A stretch of DNA of 64,000 nt from Budvicia diplopodorum (GCF_009800925.1 NZ_WOYF01000003.1:294288-358287); one strand, 5' to 3'. Numbered from the stretch's first letter, positions 18,954 to 29,599 are shown. Notes: a model not told the origin generated them from the letters alone. Numbers and translations are program-made.

Positions 18954-20321
18954 TTAAGTAATGATTTCATAACACGGCGTATAGGCTGAACCCGGGAGCT
19001 TCATTCTGTGCTGGGCAACGAACCCCTGTAACAGGCTATCCATGTGTTTCATCATTAGCGGGTCGCCGTGGATTTTGAAGCGGCCGTATTGCTCAATAGC
19101 CTGAATGCCAACGTCTTTAACGTTACCGGCGACAATTCCGGAAAATGCCCGGCGAAGGGCCGCGGCCAATTGCTCGGGAGGCTGGTTCGGGTGCAGATTC
19201 AGGTTTGCCATGTTTTCATGGGATGGTTCAAACGGATGCTGAAGGTCTGGTGCGATCTTGATTGACCAGTTAAAGCTATAGGCATCGCCATTGGCTCTGC
19301 GATTCTCTTTTACCGCAGACATTCCATGCTTCATTTGGCGAGCGACTTCTTCAGGATCGCCGATGATTATGGTGTAGTGCTTACGGGCCTCATCGCCTAA
19401 CGTATTTTGGATAAACTTATCCAGCACCTGAAAGTAGTCAGCGCTCTCTTTTGGTCCGGTCAGGATCAGCGGAAGCTTTTGATCTTTATTTTCAGGGTTC
19501 ATCAAAATGCCTAGCAGATAGAGCAGCTCTTCTGCTGTACCTACGCCACCCGGGAATATAATAATACCGTGGGCGATGCGAACAAATGCTTCCAGACGCT
19601 TTTCAATGTCTGGCATGATAATCAGCTCATTAACCAGCGGATTCGGCGGTTCTGCGGCGATAATCGACGGTTCCGTCAGGCCAATGAAGCGGCTGTCTTT
19701 ATAGCCCTGTTGCGCATGACCAACGGCGGCACCCTTCATGGGCGCTTCCATCGCGCCCGGGCCACACCCGGTACAGATGTTGAGTTCACGAAGCCCTAAC
19801 TGATTACCGACTTTACGACCATATAAATATTCGTTTTCATTAATTGAGTGGCCACCCCAGCAAACCACCATATTTGGCGCTTCTCCTACGTGCAAGGCGC
19901 GGGCATTACGCAATATGGAGAACACCAGATTAGTCAGATGAACCGGACTATTCAGGTTGGGATGCTGGACTCTGTGTGCCTGAGATAGCTGGCCGTTAAC
20001 GAACAGGATATCCCGCATAACGGCAAACAGGTTTGACTGGATTGAGCGAATTAATTGGCCATCAACAAAGGCTTCTTCGGGTGGATTTATCAGTTCAAGC
20101 TTAACGCCCCGTTCGCGACGAAGTACGTTAATATCAAATGATTTATAGCGCTCAAGCAGCTCTTTGCTGTTGTCCGTCATACTGCCGGCGTTAAGCACGG
20201 CCAATGAACAGTTGCGGTATAGTTGATAAAGGTTACTGCTGGCCGTTCTTTTCAGCATGTCGACTTCAAGCTGTGACAGCAGATCCATTGAGCCTAAAGG
20301 TGGACTAATATGTGTAATCAA
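18954..20321 (-). CDS. ppnN: Pyrimidine/purine nucleotide 5'-monophosphate nucleosidase PpnN
   Basis: LOG-family enzyme that hydrolyses nucleoside monophosphates to base and ribose 5-phosphate; in E. coli it is stimulated by (p)ppGpp. The 455-residue protein has the central Rossmann domain with the LOG signature [16 protein letters not shown] near 255-270 and an upstream [15 protein letters not shown] segment. Flanking N- and C-terminal domains match the E. coli enzyme (454 aa). Single gene between xni and queF; the 192 bp to queF are AT-rich without other features seen. Confidence 0.95.
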   Translation of the reverse strand: MITHISPPLGSMDLLSQLEVDMLKRTASSNLYQLYRNCSLAVLNAGSMTDNSKELLERYKSFDINVLRRERGVKLELINPPEEAFVDGQLIRSIQSNLFAVMRDILFVNGQLSQAHRVQHPNLNSPVHLTNLVFSILRNARALHVGEAPNMVVCWGGHSINENEYLYGRKVGNQLGLRELNICTGCGPGAMEAPMKGAAVGHAQQGYKDSRFIGLTEPSIIAAEPPNPLVNELIIMPDIEKRLEAFVRIAHGIIIFPGGVGTAEELLYLLGILMNPENKDQKLPLILTGPKESADYFQVLDKFIQNTLGDEARKHYTIIIGDPEEVARQMKHGMSAVKENRRANGDAYSFNWSIKIAPDLQHPFEPSHENMANLNLHPNQPPEQLAAALRRAFSGIVAGNVKDVGIQAIEQYGRFKIHGDPLMMKHMDSLLQGFVAQHRMKLPGSAYTPCYEIIT

Positions 20322-20513
20322 ACCGACTCCCTTAATTAAATCAAAACGCCCTCAGGCACGATGTGGACTAAAAATTCACTAAGCGTAATCACGGATTCTA
20401 TCTGTTTGTACTACTTTACCGATGTTATGGGAACCGTAAACAATAAAAATATGGATTTATATAAATATTGCGAAGTACTGCGTAATATTATGATTTTATA
20501 ATGCAATTTTTGA

Positions 20514-21368
20514 TTACTGTCTGGCCAGTCTTTCCGTTGTCGGTGTAAAGGCTTCACTGGTCCTATAAGGGTTGATATCTAACCCGCCTCTTCGCGTATA
20601 GCGAGCATAGACCGTTAGGTGGGTTGGGTGGCAATAGCGTTGAATGTCATTGAAAATGCGCTCTACGCACTGTTCATGAAATTCATTGTGATGACGAAAT
20701 GACACCACGTATCGCAATAGCGCTTCCCGATCGATTTTTGGCCCCTGATAGCTTATCTGGACCGAGCCCCAGTCCGGCTGGTGGGTTATCAGGCAGTTAG
20801 ACTTGAGTAAGTGGCTGACCAATTGCTCTTTAACATGGGGCTGAGCGTCAGTAACCGCGTTAGCCAGCAGCCGATCGTCAAAGTTATAGTTATCAATTTC
20901 AATAGGCTGATCGTCGATACATTCGCCGGTAAACGCGCCAACCGGTTGACCTTCTAGCTGCTCTAAGCGAAACAGTTTTACGTTGACTTTACCCTGTGCA
21001 CACTGGGATAAATCACGGGATAATGCGTGATTAACCTGCTCCCAACCCTCAAATCGCGTTTGGTTGAAGCTGTTGAGATAAAGTTTAAAGCTTTTTGATT
21101 CGATCAGATTAACGCTGTCAGATGCGACTCTGACTTCTCCGACGGCAACCTGCGGAAGACCACGAGCGTTCAGCCATGAGAGTTCGTATAGCGTCCAGAT
21201 ATCTGCGCCGTGAAAGGGTAGATTATCCGGCGTTAGTCCTAAGGGTTCGCGGTTTAAACTACGGGGAACGGCCTGTAATAATGTGGCATCGTAGTTATCG
21301 ATGTAGGCAGTTTTCTTTCCTAATGTGAGGTTTGAAAGTGCCTGATGGTCCTGATAATGGGAAGTCAT
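20514..21368 (-). CDS. queF: NADPH-dependent 7-cyano-7-deazaguanine reductase QueF
   Basis: Reduces preQ0 to preQ1 in queuosine synthesis. The 284-residue two-domain (YqfE-type) form has the substrate segment [17 protein letters not shown] near 93-109 and the active-site cysteine in [14 protein letters not shown] near 190. The start at 21368 gives [18 protein letters not shown], matching the E. coli beginning; the frame extends 22 codons upstream without a counterpart. Divergent from syd, as in E. coli. Confidence 0.96.
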   Translation of the reverse strand: MTSHYQDHQALSNLTLGKKTAYIDNYDATLLQAVPRSLNREPLGLTPDNLPFHGADIWTLYELSWLNARGLPQVAVGEVRVASDSVNLIESKSFKLYLNSFNQTRFEGWEQVNHALSRDLSQCAQGKVNVKLFRLEQLEGQPVGAFTGECIDDQPIEIDNYNFDDRLLANAVTDAQPHVKEQLVSHLLKSNCLITHQPDWGSVQISYQGPKIDREALLRYVVSFRHHNEFHEQCVERIFNDIQRYCHPTHLTVYARYTRRGGLDINPYRTSEAFTPTTERLARQ

Positions 21369-21548
21369 ACTATTACTCCGGTAGGGTATAACGCTATAAT
21401 CGTATTCCCATGGTTCTTGAAGTTGCAGCCGCATTCGAAAGGCGCCGTTGCGTGAGTCATCTGATTAGGCTCCGCTTTGTTGCTGGAACTTCAATAGCTT
21501 TGGGGTTAAAAAAATTGGCTCTAGTGTAACGTAATATTCGAGAGAAAT

Positions 21549-22106
21549 ATGACATATCCGGTAATCTCTGCATTAACTCAGTTTACTTCTTCTTTTATTG
21601 ATTTGTGGCAAAAGCAGGTCGGACACGAACCGGCCAGTGAAGAGCTTTATGGCGTGCCTTCGCCCTGCATTGTGAGAACTGACGATCGGGCCGTGCTTTG
21701 GCTACCGCAGCCTTTTGGCGCAGAAAAAACGCTGGCGAACGTAGCGCGTGCTATTGACATTATCTTACGGGAAGAGTGTTCGGCTTTTTATACTGAACAA
21801 TATGCTGGTGATATGGCGGGGCGTTTTGGCGATCTTGAACTAACGTTAATTCAGGTCTGGAGTGACGAAGATTTTATTCGTTTACAGGAAAACTTAATCG
21901 GGCATTTGGTTACTCAACGCCGGTTAAAATTGCCGCCTACGCTGTTCATTGCGACGACCGAATCAGAAATGGATATGATTTCGCTGTGTAATCTTTCCGG
22001 TGAGGTGCTACTGGAGCATTTTGGCACTAAAGATCGGCAAGTATTAGCCCCGTCTTTGGCTGAGTTTCTACATGGTTTGCAGCCACGGATAAACAGGCCG
22101 GTCTGA
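21549..22106 (+). CDS. syd: SecY-interacting protein Syd
   Basis: Peripheral inner-membrane protein that binds SecY and has been linked to quality control of the translocon. The 185-residue protein matches the Syd family along its length (E. coli 181 aa), including the N-terminal FIDLWQKQVGHEPASEELYGVPSPC and the central YAGDMAGRFGDLELTLIQVWSDEDF. Sits between queF and csrB, the conserved enterobacterial order. Confidence 0.94.
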   Translation: MTYPVISALTQFTSSFIDLWQKQVGHEPASEELYGVPSPCIVRTDDRAVLWLPQPFGAEKTLANVARAIDIILREECSAFYTEQYAGDMAGRFGDLELTLIQVWSDEDFIRLQENLIGHLVTQRRLKLPPTLFIATTESEMDMISLCNLSGEVLLEHFGTKDRQVLAPSLAEFLHGLQPRINRPV

Positions 22107-22189
22107 GGTAGCCATGGCCGTTGAATCCGGCCTTGGCTAAAGATTCGCTGTTTTTGATATGCAAGTCTTACATGAAACGATCGTCACCT

Positions 22190-22207
22190 TGTAGGATATA
22201 TCTCACA
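22190..22207 (+). promoter_or_regulatory. Candidate UvrY (GacA-type) box upstream of csrB
   Basis: TGTAGGATATATCTCACA is an 18-bp imperfect palindrome matching the pattern TGTAAG-N6-CTTACA bound by UvrY/GacA regulators. It lies about 150 bp before the proposed csrB start, a distance similar to the distal activator site in E. coli. A second dyad, GGCTTACA and TGTAAGCC, lies at 22291-22321 closer to the promoter. Confidence 0.6.
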
Positions 22208-22340
22208 AGCACTGTGAGACATTACGCTTATTTCATTTGCCTCTTAAAAATAAATTACTTATTTATTAAATTGTTGACGTTATTTATCTTGGCTTACAGT
22301 CGATTGAATAGCATGTAAGCCTTGCAGGTATATTGTGCGC

Positions 22341-22853
22341 TTAGGGGAATTGAGCGATCCTATGTTCAAGGAAACGGAGCTCAGGACTAAAGGAAAGTAT
22401 CAGGATGATACGGGCTTTAGGATAAAGCAAAAGGATTAGCTTAGGAAGAGCTCAGGATTGTCGTCAGGACGATGGCAGGACAGTTCAGGATGAAACTTAC
22501 GGACATCTCCAGGATGGAGAATCAACGCTTACAAGGCTGTAAGTGGTCAGGAAGAGCAACAAGGATAGACCATCAGGATGATGGTAGGACAGTTTAGGGA
22601 TTGAGCTTACGGACACCTCCAGGATGGAGAATGAAAACCTACTAGGATGGTAGGGGGTCAGGAAGACTAGCAAGGATAGGCATCAGGATGATGCAAGGAT
22701 GAATAGTCAGGATGAAAGTAGGACGCCGCAAAGGATAGCGTGGTTAGGATAACCAATAGGACACTGTTTTCAGGGATTGAGCAGGGAAGCAAACGAGTAG
22801 CTGGATTGCTATAAAACGGACTGAGCCCACTGTGTATACAGTGGGCTCTTTTT
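22341..22853 (+). ncRNA. csrB: CsrB small RNA, expanded form
   Basis: RNA antagonist that sequesters the carbon-storage regulator CsrA. The region has about 38 GGA triplets by hand count, many as CAGGATG or AGGA in hairpin loops. It keeps the conserved end (GAGCAGGGAAGCAAACGAGTA region followed by a GC-rich terminator at 22823-22853, arms GAGCCCACTGT and ACAGTGGGCTC, then T5). A TATATT at 22329-22334 is the proposed -10, giving an RNA of about 510 nt against 369 in E. coli. The extra length is explained at least partly by a tandem 110-nt duplication (22461-22570 and 22571-22680). Position between syd and yqcC is as in E. coli. The exact 5' end is uncertain. Confidence 0.93.
22461..22716 (+). 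repeat. 110-nt tandem repeat inside csrB
   Basis: Bases 22461-22570 and 22571-22680 align in register: both have TC(A/G)GGA(C/T)GATGG.AGGACAGTT at the start, CTTACGGACA.CTCCAGGATGGAGAAT in the middle and GGTCAGGAAGA...CAAGGATAG at the end. A partial third start, CATCAGGATGATG, follows at 22681. Copy 2 resembles the single version in E. coli CsrB more closely, so copy 1 is probably the added one. Confidence 0.85.
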
Positions 22854-22965
22854 CTTTTGTGCTTTATTCACCGGCGGTTTCTACCCGTTGGGGCAAAATG
22901 CTATGATTGGCTATCAAACGAAGCTTTAGCTGCTTCGTGGTGCTTAATTGAACAATGAGACAGTC

Positions 22966-23301
22966 ATGAGTTTAGAAAAACAAATAGGGCAGATACTGGC
23001 GGATGTCGAGCTGCTGATGCAAGAGTGCGATCTATGGAGCACCGTTCCACCGGAATCGGCAGCGTTTGAGAGCTGTGAGCCTTTTTGTATTGACACGATG
23101 ATGCCTGAAGAGTGGCTACAGTGGGTTTTTATTTCCCGTATGCGGGAAATATTAGAAAACCAGCGGCCGCTTCCCACCAATATGGCTATCGCCCCCTATT
23201 TTGAAGTTTCTTTTAGCCAGCGCGCCGGTGACTACCAGCCGCTGTTGGTTGCACTTCAGAATATTGACCGACTGCTTAATAAAGAAGTTAATAAATGCTA
23301 G
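22966..23301 (+). CDS. yqcC: YqcC family protein
   Basis: A 111-residue protein of the small DUF446/YqcC family, with the conserved core PFCIDTMMPEEWLQWVFISRM and the C-terminal NIDRLL segment. No catalytic role is known. The ATG at 22966 is preferred to an in-frame TTG six codons upstream. Its end overlaps truC by 7 bases, so the two are translationally coupled, as in E. coli. Confidence 0.9.
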   Translation: MSLEKQIGQILADVELLMQECDLWSTVPPESAAFESCEPFCIDTMMPEEWLQWVFISRMREILENQRPLPTNMAIAPYFEVSFSQRAGDYQPLLVALQNIDRLLNKEVNKC

Positions 23302-24074
23302 ATATTCTGTATCAGGATGAGCATCTGATCGCGGTGAATAAGCCCAGCGGTTGGTTAGTTCATCGTAGCTGGCTGGATCGCAATGAAAAAGTGGTGGTGA
23401 TGCAAACGGTACGCGACCAAATTGGTCAGCACGTTTTTACCGTACATCGCTTGGACAGGCCGACTTCCGGCGTTTTATTAATGGCGCTATCCAGCGAGGT
23501 TGCCCACCGGCTTTCGCTACAGTTTGAGCAACACCAAATTAATAAGGTTTATCACGCCGTCGTCCGCGGCTATGTGGATGAGTCAGGAACCATCGACTAT
23601 GCCTTGGTGGAAGAACTCGACAAGGTTGCCGATAAGTTTGCTAAAGAAGAGCGAGAAGCTCAGCAGGCGGTTAGCCACTATAAGACGCTTTCGCTGGCCG
23701 AAGCCCCGATTGCCGTCGGGCGGTATACATCGGCCCGATATAGCTTAGTTGAGCTGAACCCTGAGACCGGGCGCAAGCACCAGCTTCGCCGCCATATGGC
23801 GCATATTTCCCATCCTATTATCGGCGATAGCCGTCATGGCGATCTTCGCCATAATCGTGCGCTAGCCGAGCATTTTGATTGTCCGCGTTTGATGCTGCAT
23901 GCCAGCCATTTAGCTTTAAATCATCCGGTTACCGCACAGCCATTAGTTATTTCGGCTCCTTGGGAAGCCCGATGGCAGCATTTGATGACTCAGCTGGGCT
24001 GGCAGAACCAATGCCCTGAATATCGTGAGGTTGAATTTATTCGGCCAATAATACAGGATACAGAGGTTAGCTAA
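23295..24074 (+). CDS. truC: tRNA pseudouridine(65) synthase TruC
   Basis: RluA-family pseudouridine synthase modifying U65 of tRNA. The 259-residue protein has the active-site segment [15 protein letters not shown] with catalytic Asp near residue 53, and the RluA motifs [10 protein letters not shown] and [13 protein letters not shown]. Length equals the E. coli protein (260). It overlaps yqcC and is followed 25 bp later by yqcA, forming the conserved yqcC-truC-yqcA set. Confidence 0.96.
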   Translation: MLDILYQDEHLIAVNKPSGWLVHRSWLDRNEKVVVMQTVRDQIGQHVFTVHRLDRPTSGVLLMALSSEVAHRLSLQFEQHQINKVYHAVVRGYVDESGTIDYALVEELDKVADKFAKEEREAQQAVSHYKTLSLAEAPIAVGRYTSARYSLVELNPETGRKHQLRRHMAHISHPIIGDSRHGDLRHNRALAEHFDCPRLMLHASHLALNHPVTAQPLVISAPWEARWQHLMTQLGWQNQCPEYREVEFIRPIIQDTEVS

Positions 24075-24099
24075 TCCCTTAAAAACAGAGAGGATCCTC

Positions 24100-24549
24100 A
24101 TGGCAAAGATTGGAATTTTCGTTGGAACCGTTTATGGCAACGCACAGATGGTTGCTGAAGAGGCTCAGACATTGCTTCAGCAGCTTGGGCATGAGGTGAC
24201 GGTATTTGACGAAGGAACGCTGGAAGATTGGGAAACCTATCCGCAGGGCTATGCGCTGATAGTGACTTCAACCACCGGGCAGGGTGATTTACCCGATTCT
24301 ATTGCTTCACTGTTTTTTGATATGAAAGAGAACCTTGGTCACCAGCCTGAATTACGCTATGGCGTTATTGCCTTGGGCGATAGCAGCTATGATAATTTTT
24401 GCGGCGGTGGAAAGCAGTTTGATGCGCTGCTGCAAGAACAGGGCGCTAGCCGGATCGGTGAGGTTCTGTTGATTGACGCAACTGAAGTATCTGAACCTGA
24501 GGTTTTTGCATCTGACTGGATTCGTCAGTGGGGAACGTTAGTAAAGTAA
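24100..24549 (+). CDS. yqcA: Flavodoxin YqcA
   Basis: Single-domain flavodoxin of 149 residues (MioC/YqcA type). The FMN phosphate loop is [15 protein letters not shown] near residues 7-21, and the isoalloxazine loops are [11 protein letters not shown] and [27 protein letters not shown] precedes the ATG. Physiological partners are not settled. It ends the left-hand E. coli-like block: the next gene, yaeH, belongs to a different chromosomal region in E. coli. Confidence 0.94.
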   Translation: MAKIGIFVGTVYGNAQMVAEEAQTLLQQLGHEVTVFDEGTLEDWETYPQGYALIVTSTTGQGDLPDSIASLFFDMKENLGHQPELRYGVIALGDSSYDNFCGGGKQFDALLQEQGASRIGEVLLIDATEVSEPEVFASDWIRQWGTLVK

Positions 24550-24587
24550 GTACCATGTAGAGTCTGGCTTAAGCGCTCGATCAATAT

Positions 24588-24624
24588 AAACCTGATGGAT
24601 AATCATTATTTGCTCATCAGGTTT
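24588..24624. terminator. Hairpin between convergent yqcA and yaeH
   Basis: A 10-bp perfect stem, AAACCTGATG and CATCAGGTTT, with a 17-nt loop, lies between the two convergent genes. T runs are weak on both sides; a bidirectional terminator is the best reading. Confidence 0.5.
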
Positions 24625-24643
24625 GATCTATTCAGCGCGCCTG

Positions 24644-25042
24644 TTATGACTTGTCTTTCGCCGTCAGCCTCTCGAGATCGGCTTCTATCTCTGCGATTTT
24701 ACGAGTCACCACCTGCTCTAAATGGCGTAAATCGCCAAGAATTTTCTGTTTGATATCCACTTCAATTTTGTCACCATGACAAATCTGATCGAGCTTTTCT
24801 ATTACGTAGCGCAGGTTTGGGCTGATTTCATGCACTTCTTTATAAGATTTTTCTGCCCCCGGATTGGCTAAAATGGTTTTACGTTGGCGAGGGTATTTAA
24901 ATTTGACGCTTTTGGCAAAGAACTCGCCTTTTTCCTTACGGAAGTAGATTTTCAGAATATCGTTACTGGCTTCTTGTCGCAGGCTGTAGCGGTCAATCTG
25001 CTTTGGATTCGTAATGCCGAGACTGATGAGGTTATCGTACAT
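24644..25042 (-). CDS. yaeH: UPF0325 family protein YaeH
   Basis: A 132-residue cytosolic protein strongly resembling E. coli YaeH, for example [34 protein letters not shown] (residues 1-34) and a C-terminal helical part [10 protein letters not shown]. Function unknown. In E. coli it lies directly downstream of dapD on the same strand; here a plus-strand SMI1/KNR4 gene separates the two. The 280-bp upstream gap is AT-rich with no other feature seen. Confidence 0.93.
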   Translation of the reverse strand: MYDNLISLGITNPKQIDRYSLRQEASNDILKIYFRKEKGEFFAKSVKFKYPRQRKTILANPGAEKSYKEVHEISPNLRYVIEKLDQICHGDKIEVDIKQKILGDLRHLEQVVTRKIAEIEADLERLTAKDKS

Positions 25043-25322
25043 AAGAATGCCTTCCTGATTTATTCAATGACTAAAGGTGATAGGCCAAATGGTGGATTAA
25101 GAACCATTTAATTATAATATTGCCGTAATACGCCTATTTATCTTAGTCTTTACGCAATTTAATTATATAAAAACTAAGTATTGATTATAGCAGGGGATAT
25201 TCTTTAGTAGAAAAATGGCCTAGTGTCAGAGATCACAGAATTCCGTAAAAGGACATAATCGACAATGTGTATTTTCACGTTGATAGCGAAGGACGGTTAT
25301 ATTGGGGGCTTTGGAAGCAGGC

Positions 25323-25922
25323 ATGAATAAACAAACGGCAAGAATATTGATTAATCTCTTGGAGAAGAGCGGCGTTCATTTCGCTAAAGGTTTATCCAAC
25401 GAGGAAGTCATTACCGTTCAACACCATTTCAACGTGAAGTTTCCTCCGGACCTTAGGCTATTTTTACAAACGGCGCTGCCAATATCAGGCAAATTCATTA
25501 ACTGGCGGGCCGGGCTGAGCTCTACGGTGAAAGAAAAACAGATTATTGAACGGATTAACTGGCCGCTGGAAGGTCTGCTATTTGATATTGAGAACAATGA
25601 GTTCTGGATGGCCGACTGGGGAGATAAGCCCGATAGCGTTGAGCAACAGAAAGAAATTGCCGAACAACACTACCGGCAGTGGCCTAAGCTGATTCCAATT
25701 TATTCCCATCGCTATATTCCGTCGGTTCCCTACGAAGAGGGTAATCCGGTACTTTCGGTTTATCAGACGGATATTATTTATTACGGAAATGATTTGGCTG
25801 CCTACTTCAAAAATGAGTTTAGGCTGACGCTGCCTGAAGGAATTAAGCCGCCGGACGAGCCGAAGAAAATTGATTTTTGGGGCTATTTCTTAGATGGGAC
25901 TATTTTTAGAATAGGAGATTGA
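25323..25922 (+). CDS. SMI1/KNR4 (SUKH) family protein
   Basis: A 199-residue protein with the SUKH fold signature near the N terminus: GLSNEEVITVQHHFNVKFPPDLRLFLQ (25-51), then LPISGKFINWR, the mid-region FWMADWG, and NPVLSVYQTDIIYYGNDLAAYF near 140-161. Members of this family are often immunity proteins for polymorphic toxins, but many are orphans with unknown roles. No toxin gene lies nearby. It is a lone plus-strand gene between yaeH and dapD, where E. coli has nothing, so it looks acquired. Start 25323 has GGAAG 8 bases upstream; an upstream in-frame start at 25302 is possible. Confidence 0.75.
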   Translation: MNKQTARILINLLEKSGVHFAKGLSNEEVITVQHHFNVKFPPDLRLFLQTALPISGKFINWRAGLSSTVKEKQIIERINWPLEGLLFDIENNEFWMADWGDKPDSVEQQKEIAEQHYRQWPKLIPIYSHRYIPSVPYEEGNPVLSVYQTDIIYYGNDLAAYFKNEFRLTLPEGIKPPDEPKKIDFWGYFLDGTIFRIGD

Positions 25923-25935
25923 TGAGATAAAAGAA

Positions 25936-25954
25936 CGCGGGCCTTTAACCCGCG
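25936..25954. terminator. Terminator after dapD (minus) and the SMI1/KNR4 gene
   Basis: Stem CGCGGG and CCCGCG with a 7-nt loop. On the minus strand it is followed by TTCTTTT after the dapD stop, and on the plus strand by CTGTAGCGTTTTTT, so it may act in both directions. Confidence 0.6.
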
Positions 25955-25973
25955 CTGTAGCGTTTTTTGGCGA

Positions 25974-26798
25974 TTAGTCGATAGTCCGCAGAAGCTCGTT
26001 AATACCTACTTTACCTAACGTTTTGGCATCTACCTTTTTCACAATAACGGCGCAATAGAGGCTGTATTTTCCATCTTTAGACGGCAGGTTGCCTGAAACA
26101 ACAACTGAGCCAGCCGGAACGCGGCCATAATGAACTTCGCCGGTTTCACGATCGTAAATACGCGTGCTTTGCCCAAGGTACACGCCCATTGAAATGACGG
26201 AACCTTCTTCAACGATAACGCCTTCAACCACTTCTGAACGAGCACCGATAAAGCAGTTATCTTCGATAATTGTCGGGTTTGCCTGAAGAGGTTCTAACAC
26301 TCCGCCAATACCAACGCCGCCGGAAAGGTGAACGTTTTTACCGATTTGAGCGCAGGAACCAACGGTAGCCCACGTATCCACCATGGTACCTTCATCAACG
26401 TAAGCACCGATATTAACGTAAGAAGGCATGAGGACGGTGTTACGGGCAATAAACGCACCCTGACGCACGCTGGCCGGTGGTACTACGCGAAAGCCTTCTC
26501 GCTGAAAGCGCTCGGCATCGTAATCTGCGAATTTCATCGGGACTTTATCGAAATAGCGGCTTTCTGCGCCGTCCATGACGACGTTGTCATTAATGCGAAA
26601 TGAAAGCAGAACGGCCTTTTTTAGCCACTGATGCGTAATCCACTCTCCGTTAATTTTTTCGGCGACCCGCAGTTCTCCACTGTCTAATTTAGCCAGAGTA
26701 TGTTTAACCGCTTCGCGGGTAACGGTGTCTGCATTTGCTGGCGTAATTTCGGCTCGACGCTCAAAGGCGGTTTCTATGATGGTTTGTAATTGCTGCAT
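25974..26798 (-). CDS. dapD: 2,3,4,5-tetrahydropyridine-2,6-dicarboxylate N-succinyltransferase
   Basis: Succinylates tetrahydrodipicolinate in the lysine and meso-diaminopimelate pathway. The 274-residue protein has the N-terminal helical domain and a left-handed beta-helix of hexapeptide repeats ([56 protein letters not shown]). Length equals E. coli DapD. It lies downstream of glnD with a 119-bp gap and is expressed towards yaeH. Confidence 0.97.
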   Translation of the reverse strand: MQQLQTIIETAFERRAEITPANADTVTREAVKHTLAKLDSGELRVAEKINGEWITHQWLKKAVLLSFRINDNVVMDGAESRYFDKVPMKFADYDAERFQREGFRVVPPASVRQGAFIARNTVLMPSYVNIGAYVDEGTMVDTWATVGSCAQIGKNVHLSGGVGIGGVLEPLQANPTIIEDNCFIGARSEVVEGVIVEEGSVISMGVYLGQSTRIYDRETGEVHYGRVPAGSVVVSGNLPSKDGKYSLYCAVIVKKVDAKTLGKVGINELLRTID

Positions 26799-26917
26799 CT
26801 TTTGTCCTGATTTGGTATTAAATGAATATGTACTTTATACATCAAGCTGCCGGTGCGTTGGCTATCGGGATGATTGAGTTTGCCGCTTTCCCACAGCTCG
26901 AATTGTTTGGGCTATAG

Positions 26918-29599
26918 CTACTTTTTGTTAGCCTCATCTTTATCCTTTGGATCTAGGGTTTCTGTCAACCTCTGTTTCAATTCTTCACATATTTCAGAAG
27001 ATAGTGCCATTCGATCGCTATTAGTGAGAATGAATAAGTCTTCAACCCGTTCTCCGATAGTGGAGATTCGGGCGCTGTGTAGCGATAAACCGAGGTTGGC
27101 AAAGACTTCGCCAACCCGGGCTAAAAACCCGGGCTGATCCAGTGCCACCAGCTCCATATAGGTTCGCCGTTCGCTGTGACCCGGTAAAAAGTTAACGTGG
27201 GTTGGCACGCTAAAGTGGCGCAGCTTAGAAGAGGCCATTCTAGGGCGCGGTCGCTCATAAATTGGCTGAGTTAATGCCCGTTCAATTCCTTCCCTGATTG
27301 CCGCATGGCGGTCGGGCGTTAACGGCTTACCGTCAGGTTCCAGAACGATAAAACTGTCCATAGCCATATCGTCACGGTTAGTGAAAATTTGTGCGTCGTG
27401 GACGCTGAGGTTGCGGCGATCCAGTTCACCCACGGTGGCGGCAAACAGATAGGGGCGATCCTGACTGTAGATAAATATCTCTGTTCCCCCTCGATTAGGC
27501 AGGGCACTGATTAAAACCAACGGCCGATCTTTCGGATGATTCACCAAATGGCGGGCGTGCCACGCCAGTTGGTTCGGCGTATGGCGTAAAAAGTAGTCAG
27601 CCCGGCAGCGGCTCCAAATGGCGTGAAGCGCTTGGTCATTGATATTTTCCCGGCGCAATAGCGCCAGCGCCTGAGCCCTGTGGTGGCGAACCCGCTCTCT
27701 GAGATCGGGGCGATATTGCATCCCGCGGCGTAGCTGTTTTTCGGTAGCAAAATAGAGTTCGCGTAATAAGCTTTGCTTCCAGCTATTCCACAGTGGCTCA
27801 TTGGTGGCGCAGATATCGGCGACCGTTAGGCAGATAAGATAATGTAGCCGGGTTTCGGTCTGAACTTCGGTTGCAAACTGTTGAATAACCTTCGGGTCTT
27901 GAATATCCCTACGCTGGGCGGTGACCGACATGAGTAAATGCTGCCTGACTAACCAGCTTACCAGTTCGGTTTCGTTTGAGTTCAGTTCGTGTAGTTCTGC
28001 AAACGCTTTGGCATCTTCAGCGCCCAGCGTTGAGTGGTCGCCTCCGCGGCCTTTGGCAATATCGTGGAATAATGCGGCCATTAACAAGAGAGACTGCTTT
28101 TGTAGGCGAGGGTAGAGCTCTACGCAAAGTGGATGGGCCTGACGGGTCGCTTCGTCGGCAAAGCTTTCTAATTTCATTAACACCCGAACGGTGTGTTCAT
28201 CTACGGTATAAACATGGAACAGATCAAACTGCATCTGACCGACAATATTACCCCACTGGGGCATATAGGCTGCTAAAACGCTATGACGATGCATCGGGAC
28301 AATTGCCCGCGTAACCGCGCCCGGATGCCGTAGGATTGCCATAAACAGATCTCTGGCTTTTGGGATATTACACAGCGGCAGGGTTAAGTGACGGCGGGCA
28401 TAGCGCAGGTGACGCAACGTAGTTGAGTAAATACCTTTAATTTCCGGGTGGATGACCAGTTGGTAAAACAGGTCAATAATGGTTTCAGGCTGTTCAATAA
28501 ATAGCAGCGGATCGCGTAAATCAATCAGCTGGTCGCGAAGCTGAAAGCGGTCATCCAGCACCTGAGGTTTATCCGAATGGTCCAGCGCTAGAATAGCCTC
28601 ATCAAACAGCTGCAACAGCATGTGATTCAGTTCTGCAACTCGGCGAGTGACCCGATAGTAATCTTTCATCATGCGTTCTATCGGGAGATTACCTTCTCCT
28701 TGGTAACCCAGTAATTCAGCAACGTTTAGCTGCCGGTCAAACAGCAACCGGTTGTCATAGCGAGTTAAAATCAGATGGAGGGCAAAGCGAATGCGCCATA
28801 AAAAATTCTGGCACTCTTCCAGTTCGGTACATTCAGCAACCGTCAGGAAACCAAAGCTGACCATCTCTTTGAGCGAGGTAGCGCCAAAATGGCGACGGGC
28901 CACCCACAGCAAGGTGTGAATATCGCGTAGGCCGCCGGGGCTGGCTTTAATGTCGGGTTCCAGATTGTAACTGGTGCTGTGATAGCGTTGATGGCGCTCT
29001 TCCTGTTCCTGGCACTTGGCGTGAAAGAAGGTATCAGAGGGCCAGATCTCCTGACTAAAAACGTGTTTTTGCAGCGTCAGGAATAGCGCAACATCGCCAC
29101 AGATAAGGCGAGATTCAATCAGGTTTGTCGCGACGGTGAGATCGGCCAGAGCCTCTTCCAGACACTGTTCCAGCGTTCTGACGCTGTGGCCGACTTCCAG
29201 TTTGAGATCCCAAAGCAGGGTAACGATTTCTCCAACGCTTTCCGCCTGTTTCTCGGTCAGAGGCTGCTGGCTGAGGATCAGAATATCGATATCAGACAGC
29301 GGATGTAGCTCCGTCCGGCCATAGCCGCCAACGGCGATTAAAGATAGCCCGCTACTGTTTGCCAAGCCTTCTGGCGTTGGTTTAATAAACTGGTGAAATA
29401 GCCAGAGCCGCTGGAGTAGGCTGTCCACATAGTCGGAGCGGGCCAGAATCAGTTCATCGACGCCAATACCGGCTTCGAAAGCCAGCTTTAGCCACAGCTG
29501 AAACCCGTCTAGTGCCCGTTTTAGCTGTGGTAGGCTAAGTTCGCCGTTGCTAAAACAGGAGGGATCGCAAGGCTTTGGGGGCAGAGTAAGTTCCGACAT
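26918..29599 (-). CDS. glnD: Bifunctional uridylyltransferase/uridylyl-removing enzyme GlnD
   Basis: Senses glutamine and modifies the PII proteins GlnB and GlnK. The 893-residue protein has the nucleotidyltransferase motif [17 protein letters not shown] near residue 91-107, an HD hydrolase domain ([13 protein letters not shown] near 510) for deuridylylation, and two C-terminal ACT domains ([14 protein letters not shown] and [16 protein letters not shown]) for glutamine sensing. Length is close to E. coli (890). On the minus strand between map and dapD, the standard order. Confidence 0.97.
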   Translation of the reverse strand: MSELTLPPKPCDPSCFSNGELSLPQLKRALDGFQLWLKLAFEAGIGVDELILARSDYVDSLLQRLWLFHQFIKPTPEGLANSSGLSLIAVGGYGRTELHPLSDIDILILSQQPLTEKQAESVGEIVTLLWDLKLEVGHSVRTLEQCLEEALADLTVATNLIESRLICGDVALFLTLQKHVFSQEIWPSDTFFHAKCQEQEERHQRYHSTSYNLEPDIKASPGGLRDIHTLLWVARRHFGATSLKEMVSFGFLTVAECTELEECQNFLWRIRFALHLILTRYDNRLLFDRQLNVAELLGYQGEGNLPIERMMKDYYRVTRRVAELNHMLLQLFDEAILALDHSDKPQVLDDRFQLRDQLIDLRDPLLFIEQPETIIDLFYQLVIHPEIKGIYSTTLRHLRYARRHLTLPLCNIPKARDLFMAILRHPGAVTRAIVPMHRHSVLAAYMPQWGNIVGQMQFDLFHVYTVDEHTVRVLMKLESFADEATRQAHPLCVELYPRLQKQSLLLMAALFHDIAKGRGGDHSTLGAEDAKAFAELHELNSNETELVSWLVRQHLLMSVTAQRRDIQDPKVIQQFATEVQTETRLHYLICLTVADICATNEPLWNSWKQSLLRELYFATEKQLRRGMQYRPDLRERVRHHRAQALALLRRENINDQALHAIWSRCRADYFLRHTPNQLAWHARHLVNHPKDRPLVLISALPNRGGTEIFIYSQDRPYLFAATVGELDRRNLSVHDAQIFTNRDDMAMDSFIVLEPDGKPLTPDRHAAIREGIERALTQPIYERPRPRMASSKLRHFSVPTHVNFLPGHSERRTYMELVALDQPGFLARVGEVFANLGLSLHSARISTIGERVEDLFILTNSDRMALSSEICEELKQRLTETLDPKDKDEANKK

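Noticed and set aside
22121..22318. 65-codon open frame upstream of csrB
   Set aside because: It covers the UvrY-type box and the csrB promoter region, lacks a ribosome-binding site and has no recognisable protein features.
22355..22820. Regularly spaced GGA motifs resembling a repeat array such as CRISPR
   Set aside because: Repeats are 3-7 bases in variable spacing with a terminator at the end and the csrB gene context; there are no uniform repeats or spacers.
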